NCBI GenBank assembly: GCA_036504895.1
Contig: DASXUJ010000088.1
Coordinates: 1-64,000, forward strand
Source: Syntrophorhabdaceae bacterium
GTDB lineage: Bacteria; Desulfobacterota; Syntrophorhabdia; Syntrophorhabdales; Syntrophorhabdaceae
Reading direction: 5' to 3'
Length of the DNA stretch: 64,000 nt
Part shown: positions 34,305-43,561 of the stretch, in pieces
Layout: every line of letters starts with the position of its first letter
Numbering within the stretch: the first letter of the stretch is position 1
Program-made: the position numbers and the translations under genes
The notes under the pieces: generated by a model
Database searches by the model: none
What the model was told of the DNA's origin: nothing
Seen by the model: the letters and a program-made list of their open reading frames with translations, nothing else

Positions 34305-35774
34305 CTAAAGACCAGGGCTCTCTTCCTTTCTCCTGAGGATGCTCATGGCTCCTATGAGGCCGAACATGGAATAGACGAGGGTTGACACATTCATCAGGAT
34401 CCTGAACCCGGGATCGGCGGAGCCATGGATCAGCTGGGCAATCAGGCCCGCGGCTGCTCCCACTGCAATCGCCTGTTGCCAGGGAGGGGCCCTCAGCATC
34501 ACTTTGAAGGCGATCACCAATGCGGCAATAAACATCCACAAAAACGCGATGAGGCCGACGGTGCCCGTCTCGGCCCAGACGGCAAGATAGAGGTTGTGGA
34601 CCACGTGGGTCGAGGTCCTGAACAGACTGGAACCACCGGTGGTATCGTAGGTTTTGAAGACCTTGGCAAGATTGTTGAGCCCCACCCCGAAAACCGGGAA
34701 CTGCCTCACGATGGACAAGGCCGCCTTGTTGAGCGGCGCCCTTGTGGCCGCGGAGCCAAAATCTTCATAGGTCAGGCGCTTCTGGACCGTGGGATAGGCG
34801 AGTATGCCGAGACCGCAAAAGATCATTCCCACGAAGAAAAGCCCCACGAGGGTCTTGCTCTGGGTGATCTTCTTCCTTATGAGGCAGAAGAAGACGAGGG
34901 CAAGGGGCAGGGGCAGGGACATCCATCCGCCACGGGACAGGGTGGTCATGATGCCCACCAGACCCACGATAGTCACGAAGGAGTACCATATCTTGCGCAG
35001 AGGCCTCTCCTCGCCCAGAAACATGGCGAACATGAGGGGTATGAGTATTTCGAAATAATAGGCGAGGATATTCGCATGGCCGATGGTCCCACTGGCCCGG
35101 CTGCCTGCATACCACACCTCGAGGGTTCCCAGCTCCCTTTCTCCCAGGGCGGAGAGACCGAGGGTGTGGCCGGTGTAATACTGGTACATGGCAATTGCCG
35201 TTTCAATGACCACGCCAGCCGACAGGGTCAGCAGGAATGTATCTACCTGGGACCTGTCCTTCAGGTTCATCACGATAAAAAAGATTATGAGGAGCGATCC
35301 CAGGCGGGCCAACTCCAGCAGGCTGAGCTCCGGGGAAGCCGCGTTGGCGAAACTGAGCATGCCGCTCAGGATGTAAATAATGGGGGCCCACAGGAGGGTG
35401 CGGTTATACCTGAATGTCGGCTCCGTCGTCCTCTTGGTATAATGCTCGTACAGGAAAAGTACATATAAGAGAAGGGCGGAGAGGAGGCTCAGCCCTATGT
35501 CGATGCTCGTCACCCCCACGTACTCACGATAGAGAAGGTTGATGTCGAGGTTAAAGGGGATGCCCAGGCCGAGGAATATTATGGCGATGGAGGTGAGGTT
35601 CTTCCGGCTCGCAAAATAGAGTACCCCCACAAGAAACGCCAGGGCCGCCAGGAGGGCGAGGATGGTTTTCACCTTCAGCTCGTCGAGAAAAATAGCGGTA
35701 GCGGCAGCCCCTATCCCTAGAATAAAGGGGAGTACTATCCTGGCGTATGATTCTTTACGATAAGCGGGATACAT
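34305..35774 (-). CDS. O-antigen ligase/polymerase family protein (Wzy/WaaL-like)
   Basis: The 489-aa protein has about 12 hydrophobic segments and a large periplasmic loop with the family's RAPLNKAALSIVRQFPVFGVGLNNL and STHVVHNLYLAVWAETGTVGLI (conserved His, Arg and Gly). It either polymerises repeat units or ligates the chain. It is the only Wzy-type gene in the cluster, so polymerase is the likelier role. It lies between the CpsD-like and glycosyltransferase genes. Confidence 0.85.
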   Translation of the reverse strand: MYPAYRKESYARIVLPFILGIGAAATAIFLDELKVKTILALLAALAFLVGVLYFASRKNLTSIAIIFLGLGIPFNLDINLLYREYVGVTSIDIGLSLLSALLLYVLFLYEHYTKRTTEPTFRYNRTLLWAPIIYILSGMLSFANAASPELSLLELARLGSLLIIFFIVMNLKDRSQVDTFLLTLSAGVVIETAIAMYQYYTGHTLGLSALGERELGTLEVWYAGSRASGTIGHANILAYYFEILIPLMFAMFLGEERPLRKIWYSFVTIVGLVGIMTTLSRGGWMSLPLPLALVFFCLIRKKITQSKTLVGLFFVGMIFCGLGILAYPTVQKRLTYEDFGSAATRAPLNKAALSIVRQFPVFGVGLNNLAKVFKTYDTTGGSSLFRTSTHVVHNLYLAVWAETGTVGLIAFLWMFIAALVIAFKVMLRAPPWQQAIAVGAAAGLIAQLIHGSADPGFRILMNVSTLVYSMFGLIGAMSILRRKEESPGL

Positions 35775-35810
35775 CGGTGCCTTGCCCTTTGCGCCTCATG
35801 GCCCGAAGGG

Positions 35811-36533
35811 CTACAGGAGATTATAGACAGCGCGGGGAATATAGTATTCTCGTTTGTTCAGAATGGCCCCGAAAATGTTCGCGTTGGCGGTCTCGAGGTT
35901 ATGCTTTGCGGCCGAGGCCACTTCCCATCTCGTACCCTCGGCTTCTACCACCATCACGACTCCGTCCACATGGCTCGCAAGAATGGGCGTCTCCGGATAT
36001 TGAGTCAGGGGGGCGGAATCAAAGATGATGAGATCGTGGATATCCCTCAGCTCATCAAGAAGCCTTATGAATTCAGGGGTTTCAAAGAGTAGTATGGGAT
36101 TTTGGACTTTTCGTCCCGCGGGAATGAAATAGAACCTTTCCGGCCTGACCTCGACCACGCCCGCTTTCAGGGATATCTCTTCCATGACGAGCTCCGAGAG
36201 GCCGTATTCCCTGTCGCACCCGAAATACTCATGGAGCACGGGGTTCCGGAGGTTTCCATCGATAAGGACCACGCTTTTCATCGAGCTGCTGGAGAAGGCA
36301 CTCGCGATATTGAGCGCTATGGTCGACGCGCCTTCGCGGCGGTTGCATGATGCGACCACCATGGCGCAATTTCCTTTTCTGCCTTTTCTCGTTTTCTTGG
36401 GGACTGAGAGCAGGTCCCACGTGACCCGGTAAAAATGGTCGAATAGGCCGGGCATAAGGCGAAGGGCGGGCGGAAAACCGTGGGGACCGCCATAATAACC
36501 CGATTCATCGGAAAGTTCTTGTTTATCTATCAT
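35811..36533 (-). CDS. CpsD/CapB-like ATPase with degenerate Walker A
   Basis: The 240-aa protein is related to the bacterial tyrosine-kinase (BY-kinase) partner of Wzz proteins. It has the Walker A' strand VVLIDGNLRNP (Asp92) and a Walker B-like LIIFDSAP. The Walker A region reads SCNRREGASTI (62-72): where active enzymes have GEGKT/ST, this one has Ala instead of the Lys that holds the phosphates. The C-terminus has only a few Tyr (EYYIP, AVYNLL) rather than a cluster. It may have lost kinase activity and act as a structural partner of the Wzz-LysM protein encoded 66 bases upstream. Confidence 0.8.
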   Translation of the reverse strand: MIDKQELSDESGYYGGPHGFPPALRLMPGLFDHFYRVTWDLLSVPKKTRKGRKGNCAMVVASCNRREGASTIALNIASAFSSSSMKSVVLIDGNLRNPVLHEYFGCDREYGLSELVMEEISLKAGVVEVRPERFYFIPAGRKVQNPILLFETPEFIRLLDELRDIHDLIIFDSAPLTQYPETPILASHVDGVVMVVEAEGTRWEVASAAKHNLETANANIFGAILNKREYYIPRAVYNLL

Positions 36534-36599
36534 GGTTCTTCCTTCGTTTTATACCTGTCCATTCGAACCTCCTATGAGAAAAGGAGCGCAATTTCCCTG

Positions 36600-38753
36600 T
36601 CAGCTCCCCTTGCGGATCGTCTTTCCTTTTTCAGCCACCTCTTCCGGTATCAATATCTTCTGCCCGACCCAGAGGTTGGCGCCTATTCCCGGGTTTGCGG
36701 CCCTGACACGCTCTATTGCTTCATTGAAAATAAAATCATCGGGCACTGAAAACACATCTCTCAGGACGCCGACCAAAGTCTGCCCGCGGGTCACGGTGTG
36801 CTCGATCGCAACCGGCTTCTTCTTTTCCTGTGTCGCCGGCTCGGTCCTTCGCCCTACGGAGGGAGAGGCCTCCTCTCCCGATCTGATTGCAGATGGGGCA
36901 GCTTTACTCCGTCCCGCCTCAGCCGTGAGCTCTTCGCGGGCAGGATCTGAAGGAAGGGCCTCAAGAAGTGTTTTGTGGGAATCGCCAATGCCGGCGCCCG
37001 CACTAGGGTCTTCATGACCGCTGCCCGCCTTCGGCGCGGTAACCACCTGGGCGAGGTAGCGCTCTGACGCGGTAGGCTTGTTATTCCACTGGTCGGACGG
37101 GGAGCCGTTCACGGAAAAGTAGATGCAGAGACTCAGCGCACTCAGGGACAATACGGATATCCAGCTCCCGCTCGTGCTTCTCATGCTCATATTGGAGTGG
37201 GCGTCCACGGGAGCCGGAACCCCCGTACGGATCCTGCCCCTCATGCGGTCTCCCATGGCGACCAGATCGTCTATGATCGAGCGTCTTTCCCTGCGCCCGC
37301 TAAAAGGCACCGAAAGAAGCATGGGCACGCCGAGGTTCGTGAGTACATTATCCTCGTCTTTGAACGTATGGTCGAAGAATTCCCGGATCGCGGCAAACCC
37401 GAAACCGAAGAAGAGTCCCAGGAATGCGGCCATCCCGATAATAATCCCCTTCCTCGGGTAGGCGGGTGTGAGAGGCGGGATAGCGGGGGTCGCGATCTTG
37501 ACGCTTGAAATCCTTCTGGCGTCGAGGTCGTCCGATATCCTCAGGTCCTCTGCCTTCTTTTTATAGATCTGGTAGTTGCCTTCCACGAGGTCCCTCGTCC
37601 TCTGAAGTTGTTTCAGGGTGAGGGTCTTTGCGGTCACGCTGTCAAGTTTCTTCGTTTCCTCGGAAATTTCACGCTGAAGGCTGGTCCTCTTATTTTCCGC
37701 AAGGGCAAGCTCCATGTTGACTATGTTCGTCAAACTTTCCGCTTTCTGACTCCGAAGGTTGCCGAGCTGAAGGTCGATGGCCTTCACTTCATTCGCGGCA
37801 GTCGTATAGTTCTTGAGGAGCCGCTCGCGATCGATCTTGAGCTTAAAATAAGAATCGTCAAGAGTCCTGAGATAGGCCTGTTTGTCGAGCATGGCGCTTC
37901 CGATGTCCGGGGTCTCGATCCATACGCCGGGCGTCCTGGCCATTTCCTGGACCTTCTTGAGCTTTGTGCGCGCCTGTGCCGCGTCGACCATTACGAGGTT
38001 CAAACGATTATTGAGGTCGCCGATATTTCTCAGCAATATCTCTTTCTGCAGCTCGATGTTGGCGAGATTTGATTTCGAGATGAAGCCCTGGAGCTCGTCT
38101 TCCGCGTCCCTCAGCTTCTTTTCGAATAATTCGATCTGATCGATATAAAAACGATAGGAGCGCTGCGTCTCATACACCTTCGTGTGCTGGGTCACATACT
38201 CATCGGCATAGGCATTTGCTACCATGGCGGCGATTTGCGGATCGGTCCAGTCGAAAGTCAACCGTATCATATCCGTATCTTCAAGATATGTGACGCCCAG
38301 GGCCTTCAAAAAGACGCCGACCATATTCTTTTCAGTCGAAGCGGGTTTCTGTACGATTCCATATCGGAAGAGGAAATTGCGCACTTCCTCTTTGGCGCTC
38401 TCGTAGTAGCTTTTCCGGAATCCCGGGCCGTTCATCTGATCCTTGAGCCTCGACACGACTTTTTCGGTAAGGTATTCGCCTTTCAGAAGCTCCATCTCGT
38501 TCCTGATGTTCTGGCTCCTCTCCTGGAAGACCATGTTGAACTGCTCCGGGGGAAACTGTTGCATGCCCGAGATCTGGGCTTTCCCCATTTTGATCAGGAT
38601 TTTAGTTTCCGCCCTGTAACGCGGCGAGGTGAAGGCGCAGTAAATGAGGGCACCTCCGAGAGCGGCAAGAAGGACGATCGAAATGATCACCTTATTCTTG
38701 AAAAAGGTGTTGAGTATGTCTCTCGTTGTGATGAGTCTTTTTTCCCCTGCCAT
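36600..38753 (-). CDS. Wzz/GumC-type chain-length protein with C-terminal LysM domain
   Basis: The 717-aa protein has an N-terminal Wzz domain with membrane helix (about 20-40), a long periplasmic coiled coil (about 170-400), and a second helix (IIIGMAAFLGLFFGFGF). A short cytosolic piece (NLGVPMLLSVPFSGRR) resembles the link that in other proteins leads into a BY-kinase. A third hydrophobic segment (SWISVLSLSALSLCIYFSV), a low-complexity linker, and a LysM-like domain at about 652-703 (HTVTRGQTL...NPGIGANLWVGQKILIP) follow. By topology the LysM is periplasmic and could hold the export machine on peptidoglycan. The kinase-like partner is the separate next gene. Confidence 0.87.
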   Translation of the reverse strand: MAGEKRLITTRDILNTFFKNKVIISIVLLAALGGALIYCAFTSPRYRAETKILIKMGKAQISGMQQFPPEQFNMVFQERSQNIRNEMELLKGEYLTEKVVSRLKDQMNGPGFRKSYYESAKEEVRNFLFRYGIVQKPASTEKNMVGVFLKALGVTYLEDTDMIRLTFDWTDPQIAAMVANAYADEYVTQHTKVYETQRSYRFYIDQIELFEKKLRDAEDELQGFISKSNLANIELQKEILLRNIGDLNNRLNLVMVDAAQARTKLKKVQEMARTPGVWIETPDIGSAMLDKQAYLRTLDDSYFKLKIDRERLLKNYTTAANEVKAIDLQLGNLRSQKAESLTNIVNMELALAENKRTSLQREISEETKKLDSVTAKTLTLKQLQRTRDLVEGNYQIYKKKAEDLRISDDLDARRISSVKIATPAIPPLTPAYPRKGIIIGMAAFLGLFFGFGFAAIREFFDHTFKDEDNVLTNLGVPMLLSVPFSGRRERRSIIDDLVAMGDRMRGRIRTGVPAPVDAHSNMSMRSTSGSWISVLSLSALSLCIYFSVNGSPSDQWNNKPTASERYLAQVVTAPKAGSGHEDPSAGAGIGDSHKTLLEALPSDPAREELTAEAGRSKAAPSAIRSGEEASPSVGRRTEPATQEKKKPVAIEHTVTRGQTLVGVLRDVFSVPDDFIFNEAIERVRAANPGIGANLWVGQKILIPEEVAEKGKTIRKGS

Positions 38754-38804
38754 GGCCTTATCCCCCTATGATAGTTGTATCGGCCCCATACGTGCTGATC
38801 TTCA

Positions 38805-39884
38805 TCATCTGACAACGGTAGGTGCGTTGTACACGCCGTATGTTAAGGCGAAGCTCTCTCCCTGCCAGAGGAAAAGCTGCTTGATGTACTGGTCCACGAA
38901 GCGGTCCGCCTCCGCAATCGCGGTCCTCGGCACGAAAATAACGCTGTTGTTCGGGACTATTATATCTTCTTCCACCCTCAGGCTGTGCATCGCATTTTTG
39001 AGGTTGACGGTCCGGATCACGGGCTGGTTCTTGTCATCCCAGTAAAGGATCTTTACTTTGCCCAAGGACCCCGTGGTAAGGACCCCTCCCACCATGGCAA
39101 TCGCCTGCAACACCGTCATCGGTTTCGCCATCACGAGAGGGCCCGGCCTTTGGACCTCTCCAAAAACGAATGTACGGTTTCCCGCGAGGGTTTCGATGAG
39201 GACGGAAACATTCAGGTTATTGAAATCATGCCTGTATTCCAGCACGATGGCGTCTTTCAGCTCGTCGATCGTTCTGCCCGCGGCCTTCATTCCCCTCAGG
39301 AGGGGGAGATATATATTGCCGTCAGGGCCTACGGTCACGAGCTTTGCCTGGCCCCTGGGCGCATTGGTTATGGCCTTTTGAAGCTCCGTAATCTTCGACG
39401 AATATTTATTCACCGTGACGGTGATTGTCGGTTTATTGAGGATATCTCCGTAGGTCTCGCTGATCGACGATGCGAGCTCCAGGGGTTTGAGCCCGGCCGC
39501 GGCGAAGTCCCCCTTGATGGGGAGGGTGATCTTGCCGTCAGGGCGTACCACGACGGTCCTGTTGAACCCCGGCTGATAGAAGAAGTCGACGTTCAGCTCA
39601 TCGTTCACGCCGACCCGGTAGTCCTGGGCCTCGGCGGTAAGGGAAAGGTGGTACATGATCTCGAGCACGTCCCCGGGAGAAAGCCTGTAGAGGCTCAGCC
39701 CTTCGCGGATATTTTTAATAATGCTCATACGGATCTTCGACTTTTCCGTATCGCTGATCTCGTCGATTACCTTCACCGTGCCGTCCACCTTCATTTCCTG
39801 GGTGCGGACCCCGCATCCCCCCACAAAGCACGCGAAGAGAATAGAAATGCAAAGAAATAAACCTGCATGGAGCATCCTGTTCAT
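38805..39884 (-). CDS. Polysaccharide export lipoprotein (Wza-like)
   Basis: Wza-type proteins form the outer-membrane export channel. The 359-aa protein has a signal peptide with lipobox VGGC, the Poly_export domain with YRVGVNDELNVDFFYQP...VRPDGKITLPIKGDF, and at least one SLBB domain (VFGEVQRPGPLVMAKPMTVLQAI). I choose ATG 39884 over GTG 39890 because AAGGTGG is spaced correctly for it. It is the first gene after the EPS promoter, and the first step of the export system together with Wzz-LysM. Confidence 0.9.
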   Translation of the reverse strand: MNRMLHAGLFLCISILFACFVGGCGVRTQEMKVDGTVKVIDEISDTEKSKIRMSIIKNIREGLSLYRLSPGDVLEIMYHLSLTAEAQDYRVGVNDELNVDFFYQPGFNRTVVVRPDGKITLPIKGDFAAAGLKPLELASSISETYGDILNKPTITVTVNKYSSKITELQKAITNAPRGQAKLVTVGPDGNIYLPLLRGMKAAGRTIDELKDAIVLEYRHDFNNLNVSVLIETLAGNRTFVFGEVQRPGPLVMAKPMTVLQAIAMVGGVLTTGSLGKVKILYWDDKNQPVIRTVNLKNAMHSLRVEEDIIVPNNSVIFVPRTAIAEADRFVDQYIKQLFLWQGESFALTYGVYNAPTVVR

Positions 39885-39983
39885 TTCCACCTTAACCTTT
39901 TCATTTTTTTGCGCGACCCCGGACCATTACAAGATGATCTGGTATGGAATCCCTGTAAAGCGGCCCCGGGACATGATTTTTTA

Positions 39984-39995
39984 CAGGCTACCGCC
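39984..39995 (-). promoter_or_regulatory. ops/JUMPStart-like element in the EPS leader
   Basis: Read on the minus strand the leader contains GGCGGTAGCCTG. The first eight bases equal the core of the ops element (GGCGGTAG), and T is kept at position 11. In enterobacteria this element pauses RNA polymerase and recruits RfaH for read-through of long polysaccharide operons. It lies about 50 bases after the predicted start point. CCTGTAAA of its 3' flank pairs with TTTACAGG 20 bases further on (39952-39987). Confidence 0.55.
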
Positions 39996-40050
39996 ATCGC
40001 GGGGGCCTTCAGCTTAATCATCTCGTGGTCCTCTCCAATAGAATATCATT

Positions 40051-40080
40051 ATTATCAGGAACTTAAGCTTCATTTGTCAA
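40051..40080 (-). promoter_or_regulatory. Strong sigma-70 promoter of the EPS operon
   Basis: On the minus strand TTGACA (40080-40075) is followed after 18 bases by GATAAT (40056-40051), within TGATAATAAT. Transcription should start near 40044, giving a ~160-nt leader before the Wza start. No other promoter of this quality is seen for the following ~20 kb of minus-strand genes. Confidence 0.75.
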
Positions 40081-40227
40081 GAAAAATCGTAACTTTACCT
40101 TTTGCGCTAGCAGGATTTCAGGGGATCGCCGCCTGTGACCGTCGCGGTTGCGGACGAGCCGGCCCGAAAGATGGGACGATGATTAATTAAATAAGGTAGT
40201 TACAAATTGAGGTCTCTATCCGGCACC

Positions 40228-41574
40228 CTAAAATACCGACTCGCCTATGATCTGCCAGCCTTGTTTTCCTTTGCGGAGATAGAGGAGTTTTTTGCTGTCA
40301 CTCTTGAAGTTGTTTGATTGGTACTTTTGGTCGAACCTCACCACCGCAAACCTCGCGTCCTTGTCCTGGGCCATGAGGGCAGCGATATGCTCCACTTTTA
40401 TGTGGATCGATTTTTTGTTGCTGTTTACCTTTTCCTTATGTTTCCTGAAGGTTTCATAGTTCATCCCCTCGCTGTTGACGAAATCCGGGGCATAGAAGCT
40501 CAAATATTTTTTTGTATTGATGCTCTCCCATGCATGCCTCCATGCGCTCACGAAGCCCCTGATCTCTTCCGATGCGGCCTGCCATTTTTGATGCTCCGTG
40601 AACTGGAGGGTGTCGACGATTGCAATCGGGGTGCCCTGGGGTTTTATGATCCCTGCCAGCTCTTTGAGCACGTCGTTGGTAACCACGATGCAGCCCTTCG
40701 TATTGAGGAGGTCGGTAAGGTTTTTCTTATCGTTGTGGCCGTGGAGCCAAATGCCGTTCCCGTTCCTGCCTTCCTTGCGGTCCATGAGGTTCGGATAGTT
40801 GAGCACAAAAGCGCCGGTGCCGTAATCGCCGGGAAGCTTATTGCCGGGGGTATAGCGGACCATGAAATAGATGCCCTTCGGAGTCGCGAAATCTCCCGCC
40901 TTCTTTTTGTCGCCGTTATTTGCCCCCAGGATACAGGGATAAGATTTGACAAGGGTGAATCTGCCGCTGCCGGAGCGCAACACGTGGAGCGCCCTCGCAT
41001 CCTTCTCGCATATGAGCAGGTATTCGCCCTGGTCCGCGACTAAAAGAGGCGCAGGTATCGAATTGGAGGGAATCGCGAGCTTCACGGCCCTTTCAAGGGG
41101 CGGGGTCGCCGCCTTTACCTCTTCGAGGGAAACGGTCTTTTTGGCTTCCGGCAGCGAAGCGGTCTTCTTCGCTTCTTCCATTGGCGGGGTCTTTTTGGCT
41201 TCTTCTACGGGAGCGGTCTTCTTCCCCGGCAGCGGGGCGGATGGGACCGCCTTCTCCGGGAGGGCCTCGACTGGTTTTGCGCGGACCGTCTCCACCGATG
41301 ATTTTTCAGGGGCAGGGGCGGGCGCTTTCTTCTCGCGCTCCGGGGCCGTTAACGATGCGAGCAGCGCGCTTCCCTGGGGAGTTTTATTGAGGGCCTCCCG
41401 CAGCCGGCTCACTTTCTCGTTGGTCTGGTTCACGGCCCTGACAAGGTCGTGGGTTCTCTTCCTTTCTTTTACAAGAAGGTAAAGAAAGACGGAATTGAGT
41501 AAAAGGAGCAGGGCGAGAAGACCGATGCCTATCTTTATGGGAGCCTTGAGTGAAATCCTATTTTCATCCTTCAT
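40228..41574 (-). CDS. Membrane-anchored L,D-transpeptidase (YkuD family)
   Basis: L,D-transpeptidases form 3-3 peptidoglycan cross-links or attach proteins to peptidoglycan. The 448-aa protein has an N-terminal membrane helix (about 13-35), a Pro/Ala/Lys-rich linker (about 80-165) with near-repeats of EEAKKT, and the YkuD domain with LHGHND (His278) and NTKGC (catalytic Cys295; Thr-Lys-Gly-Cys instead of the common Ser-x-Gly-Cys). A C-terminal NTF2-like domain (about 330-448) is typical of the ErfK/YafK-like subgroup. It faces the periplasm. Its closeness to the Wzz-LysM gene hints at shared cell-wall anchoring. Confidence 0.88.
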   Translation of the reverse strand: MKDENRISLKAPIKIGIGLLALLLLLNSVFLYLLVKERKRTHDLVRAVNQTNEKVSRLREALNKTPQGSALLASLTAPEREKKAPAPAPEKSSVETVRAKPVEALPEKAVPSAPLPGKKTAPVEEAKKTPPMEEAKKTASLPEAKKTVSLEEVKAATPPLERAVKLAIPSNSIPAPLLVADQGEYLLICEKDARALHVLRSGSGRFTLVKSYPCILGANNGDKKKAGDFATPKGIYFMVRYTPGNKLPGDYGTGAFVLNYPNLMDRKEGRNGNGIWLHGHNDKKNLTDLLNTKGCIVVTNDVLKELAGIIKPQGTPIAIVDTLQFTEHQKWQAASEEIRGFVSAWRHAWESINTKKYLSFYAPDFVNSEGMNYETFRKHKEKVNSNKKSIHIKVEHIAALMAQDKDARFAVVRFDQKYQSNNFKSDSKKLLYLRKGKQGWQIIGESVF

Positions 41575-41699
41575 TGCGACGACCGGAGACTTAAATTGTG
41601 TATATTTATAGAAGAGCGGCCGGGGTTTGTCAATAGTACAATTGGCCTTTCAGGAAGGCCCGCGCCCTTGCCCTTCGGAATGATTGCAGAATGATCCAA

Positions 41700-42851
41700 C
41701 TATAAAGTCCGGAGCCATGCCTCCAGCCGGTCGCATCCCTCTTTGAGCCGGTCCAGGCTGTTTGCATAGGAGAAGCGCACATGAGAGCCCGCGCGGAAGG
41801 AACCGAAATCATATCCAGGGGTTATGGCGGTCTTGGCCTCTGCGAGCGCCCTTTCGACGAACTCCATACTGTCGAGTCCCCACCTCTCGATGCCTGCGTA
41901 CACGTAAAAGGCCCCTTCGGGATCGAGGGGGATGCGGAATCCGAGGTCCTTGAGCCTCGGGAGTATGAAATCCCGCCTCTGCCAATAAGTCCTCCTCATC
42001 GTCTCGAGCTCATCGCCCGCATCGAAGGCGTGGAGCGCCGCAAATTGCGAGATGGAGGGGGGAGAGATAAAGACGTTCTGGGCAACCTTCTGGGCGGGCC
42101 TCACGAGCTCTTCGGGCACCACCATCCATCCGAGGCGCCAGCCCGTCATGGCATAGGTCTTCGAAAAACCATTGACTACGATGATCCCGTCCGATACGGC
42201 AAGGGCCGTCTTTATAGGCCCCTCATACCAGAGACCGGAGTATATCTCGTCCACAATAAGGGTCACCCCGCGGCCGGAGAGGAGGCGGTAGAGGTCTGCG
42301 AGGGCCCCGGGCCCATATATTGCGCCCGTAGGATTGGAGGGGTTGGAGACCACCGCCACGTGGGGCATCTCTCTGAGATCCCGGAAATGCTCCGCCGTCA
42401 CCATATATCCCGTCTCCTCCGTCACGGGGATGGGCATGATGGCGGCATCCGCAAAGACGGCGAAGTTCCTGTAGCATGGGTAGCCGGGGTCGGCGAGGGC
42501 CAGCAGGTCCCCTCTTTCGAGAAGGACCGCCGCGAGGAGCATAAAGGCTCCCGAGGTCCCGTTGGTGATGATTATCCTGTCGGGGGAGATGTTGACCCCA
42601 TGCGATTTACGGTAAGATCCGGCGATCTTCTCCCGGAGTTCCCTGAGTCCCAGGCTGTGGGTGTAGAACGTCCTGTTCTCCCGTATCGCTTTTACCGCCT
42701 CTTCCTTGACCGAAAGAGGACTCGGGAAATCGGGCTCCCCCACCTCCATATGGACGATGTCCTCGCCCCTGGCTTCCATCTCCTTTGCCTTCTCGAGAAG
42801 CTCCATTACATAGAAGGGGGTAATCTCCTGCGCCCGTTTCGTGATCTTCAT
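41700..42851 (-). CDS. Pyridoxal-phosphate aminotransferase, class I/II
   Basis: The 383-aa protein has the aspartate-aminotransferase family fold: HMEVGEPDFPSP at the front, SNPSNPTGAIYG, DEIYSGLWYEG, the PLP-lysine block NGFSKTYAMTGWRLGW and the C-terminal substrate Arg in HVRFSYANS. It exchanges an amino group between an amino acid and a keto acid; the substrate is not predictable. It is the last gene of the run starting at rlmN, with a 14-base gap from the methyltransferase gene. Confidence 0.9.
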   Translation of the reverse strand: MKITKRAQEITPFYVMELLEKAKEMEARGEDIVHMEVGEPDFPSPLSVKEEAVKAIRENRTFYTHSLGLRELREKIAGSYRKSHGVNISPDRIIITNGTSGAFMLLAAVLLERGDLLALADPGYPCYRNFAVFADAAIMPIPVTEETGYMVTAEHFRDLREMPHVAVVSNPSNPTGAIYGPGALADLYRLLSGRGVTLIVDEIYSGLWYEGPIKTALAVSDGIIVVNGFSKTYAMTGWRLGWMVVPEELVRPAQKVAQNVFISPPSISQFAALHAFDAGDELETMRRTYWQRRDFILPRLKDLGFRIPLDPEGAFYVYAGIERWGLDSMEFVERALAEAKTAITPGYDFGSFRAGSHVRFSYANSLDRLKEGCDRLEAWLRTL

Positions 42852-42865
42852 AGTGCCGCCATCGC

Positions 42866-43501
42866 CTAATTCCCTTTATCCGCTATTACCACGTGGTGGA
42901 GGCTCGTCTGCCAGAAAAGAAAGGGTATGCTCTTTCCCTTCCTTACCTCGAACCCGGTTTCCGTAAGCAAGGCGGTCACCTGCCGGGGCTTCCACTGCCG
43001 CTCGTGTCCCGCGTCGTAGAAGGCTTCCTTGATCATGCCGAGGGCAAGGCGGGAGAGGAGGAAATTCCGGTCGTGGGGTATGACGATGATGAGGCGGCCC
43101 CCGGGGCTTAAGACCCTGTAGAGCTCGGCCACCCCTTCGGCGGGCTTCGCGAGGTGTTCGAGCACATCGATGCATATTGCCGCATCGAAGCGGCCCGAGG
43201 GTATGGCGAGGTCATAGACGTTCGAGCGGATCGCGGTCAACCCGAATTTCGTGCAGATATCGATGTTCTCCTCTTCGAGGTCCACGCCGACCACTTCTTT
43301 TCCGGGGAAAAGGGAGACAAGCTTCTCGAGGGCGATGCCCTCTCCGCAGCCTATATCGACAATGCGCGTGTGGCGGGGCAGGATTTGGGAGAAGACGATA
43401 TTGTCCCGGAAGTCCCAATACCAGCGTCCGGGTCCGCCTTTGGCGTACTGGTCCCTCTGGTAGAGCATCCCTTCTTTCGGCAGGTGGTGGTGTACGGGCA
43501 T
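42866..43501 (-). CDS. Class I SAM-dependent methyltransferase
   Basis: The 211-aa protein has motif I VDIGCGEGIALEKLVSL, the acidic strand end VGVDLEEENI, and AAICIDVLEHLAKP followed by LSPGGRLIIVIPH. The N-terminus (YQRDQYAKGGPGRWYWDFRD) resembles enzymes acting on lipid or glycan precursors. The substrate is unknown. A 60-base gap separates it from the upstream hotdog gene. Confidence 0.82.
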   Translation of the reverse strand: MPVHHHLPKEGMLYQRDQYAKGGPGRWYWDFRDNIVFSQILPRHTRIVDIGCGEGIALEKLVSLFPGKEVVGVDLEEENIDICTKFGLTAIRSNVYDLAIPSGRFDAAICIDVLEHLAKPAEGVAELYRVLSPGGRLIIVIPHDRNFLLSRLALGMIKEAFYDAGHERQWKPRQVTALLTETGFEVRKGKSIPFLFWQTSLHHVVIADKGN

Positions 43502-43561
43502 GGGGAAATGTACCAGAGTTGGCTCCCCTCTGTCAATTTTCCCGTCCCGCGGGATGTCCGT

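Noticed and set aside
34213-34539. N-terminal extension of the GT2 protein
   Set aside because: The added ~109 residues lie over the ligase gene end and show no fold or conservation-like pattern; the GT-A fold starts right after GTG 34212.
40994-41334. Tandem repeat in the L,D-transpeptidase gene as a mobile or CRISPR-like repeat
   Set aside because: It is the in-frame EEAKKT-type linker of the protein.
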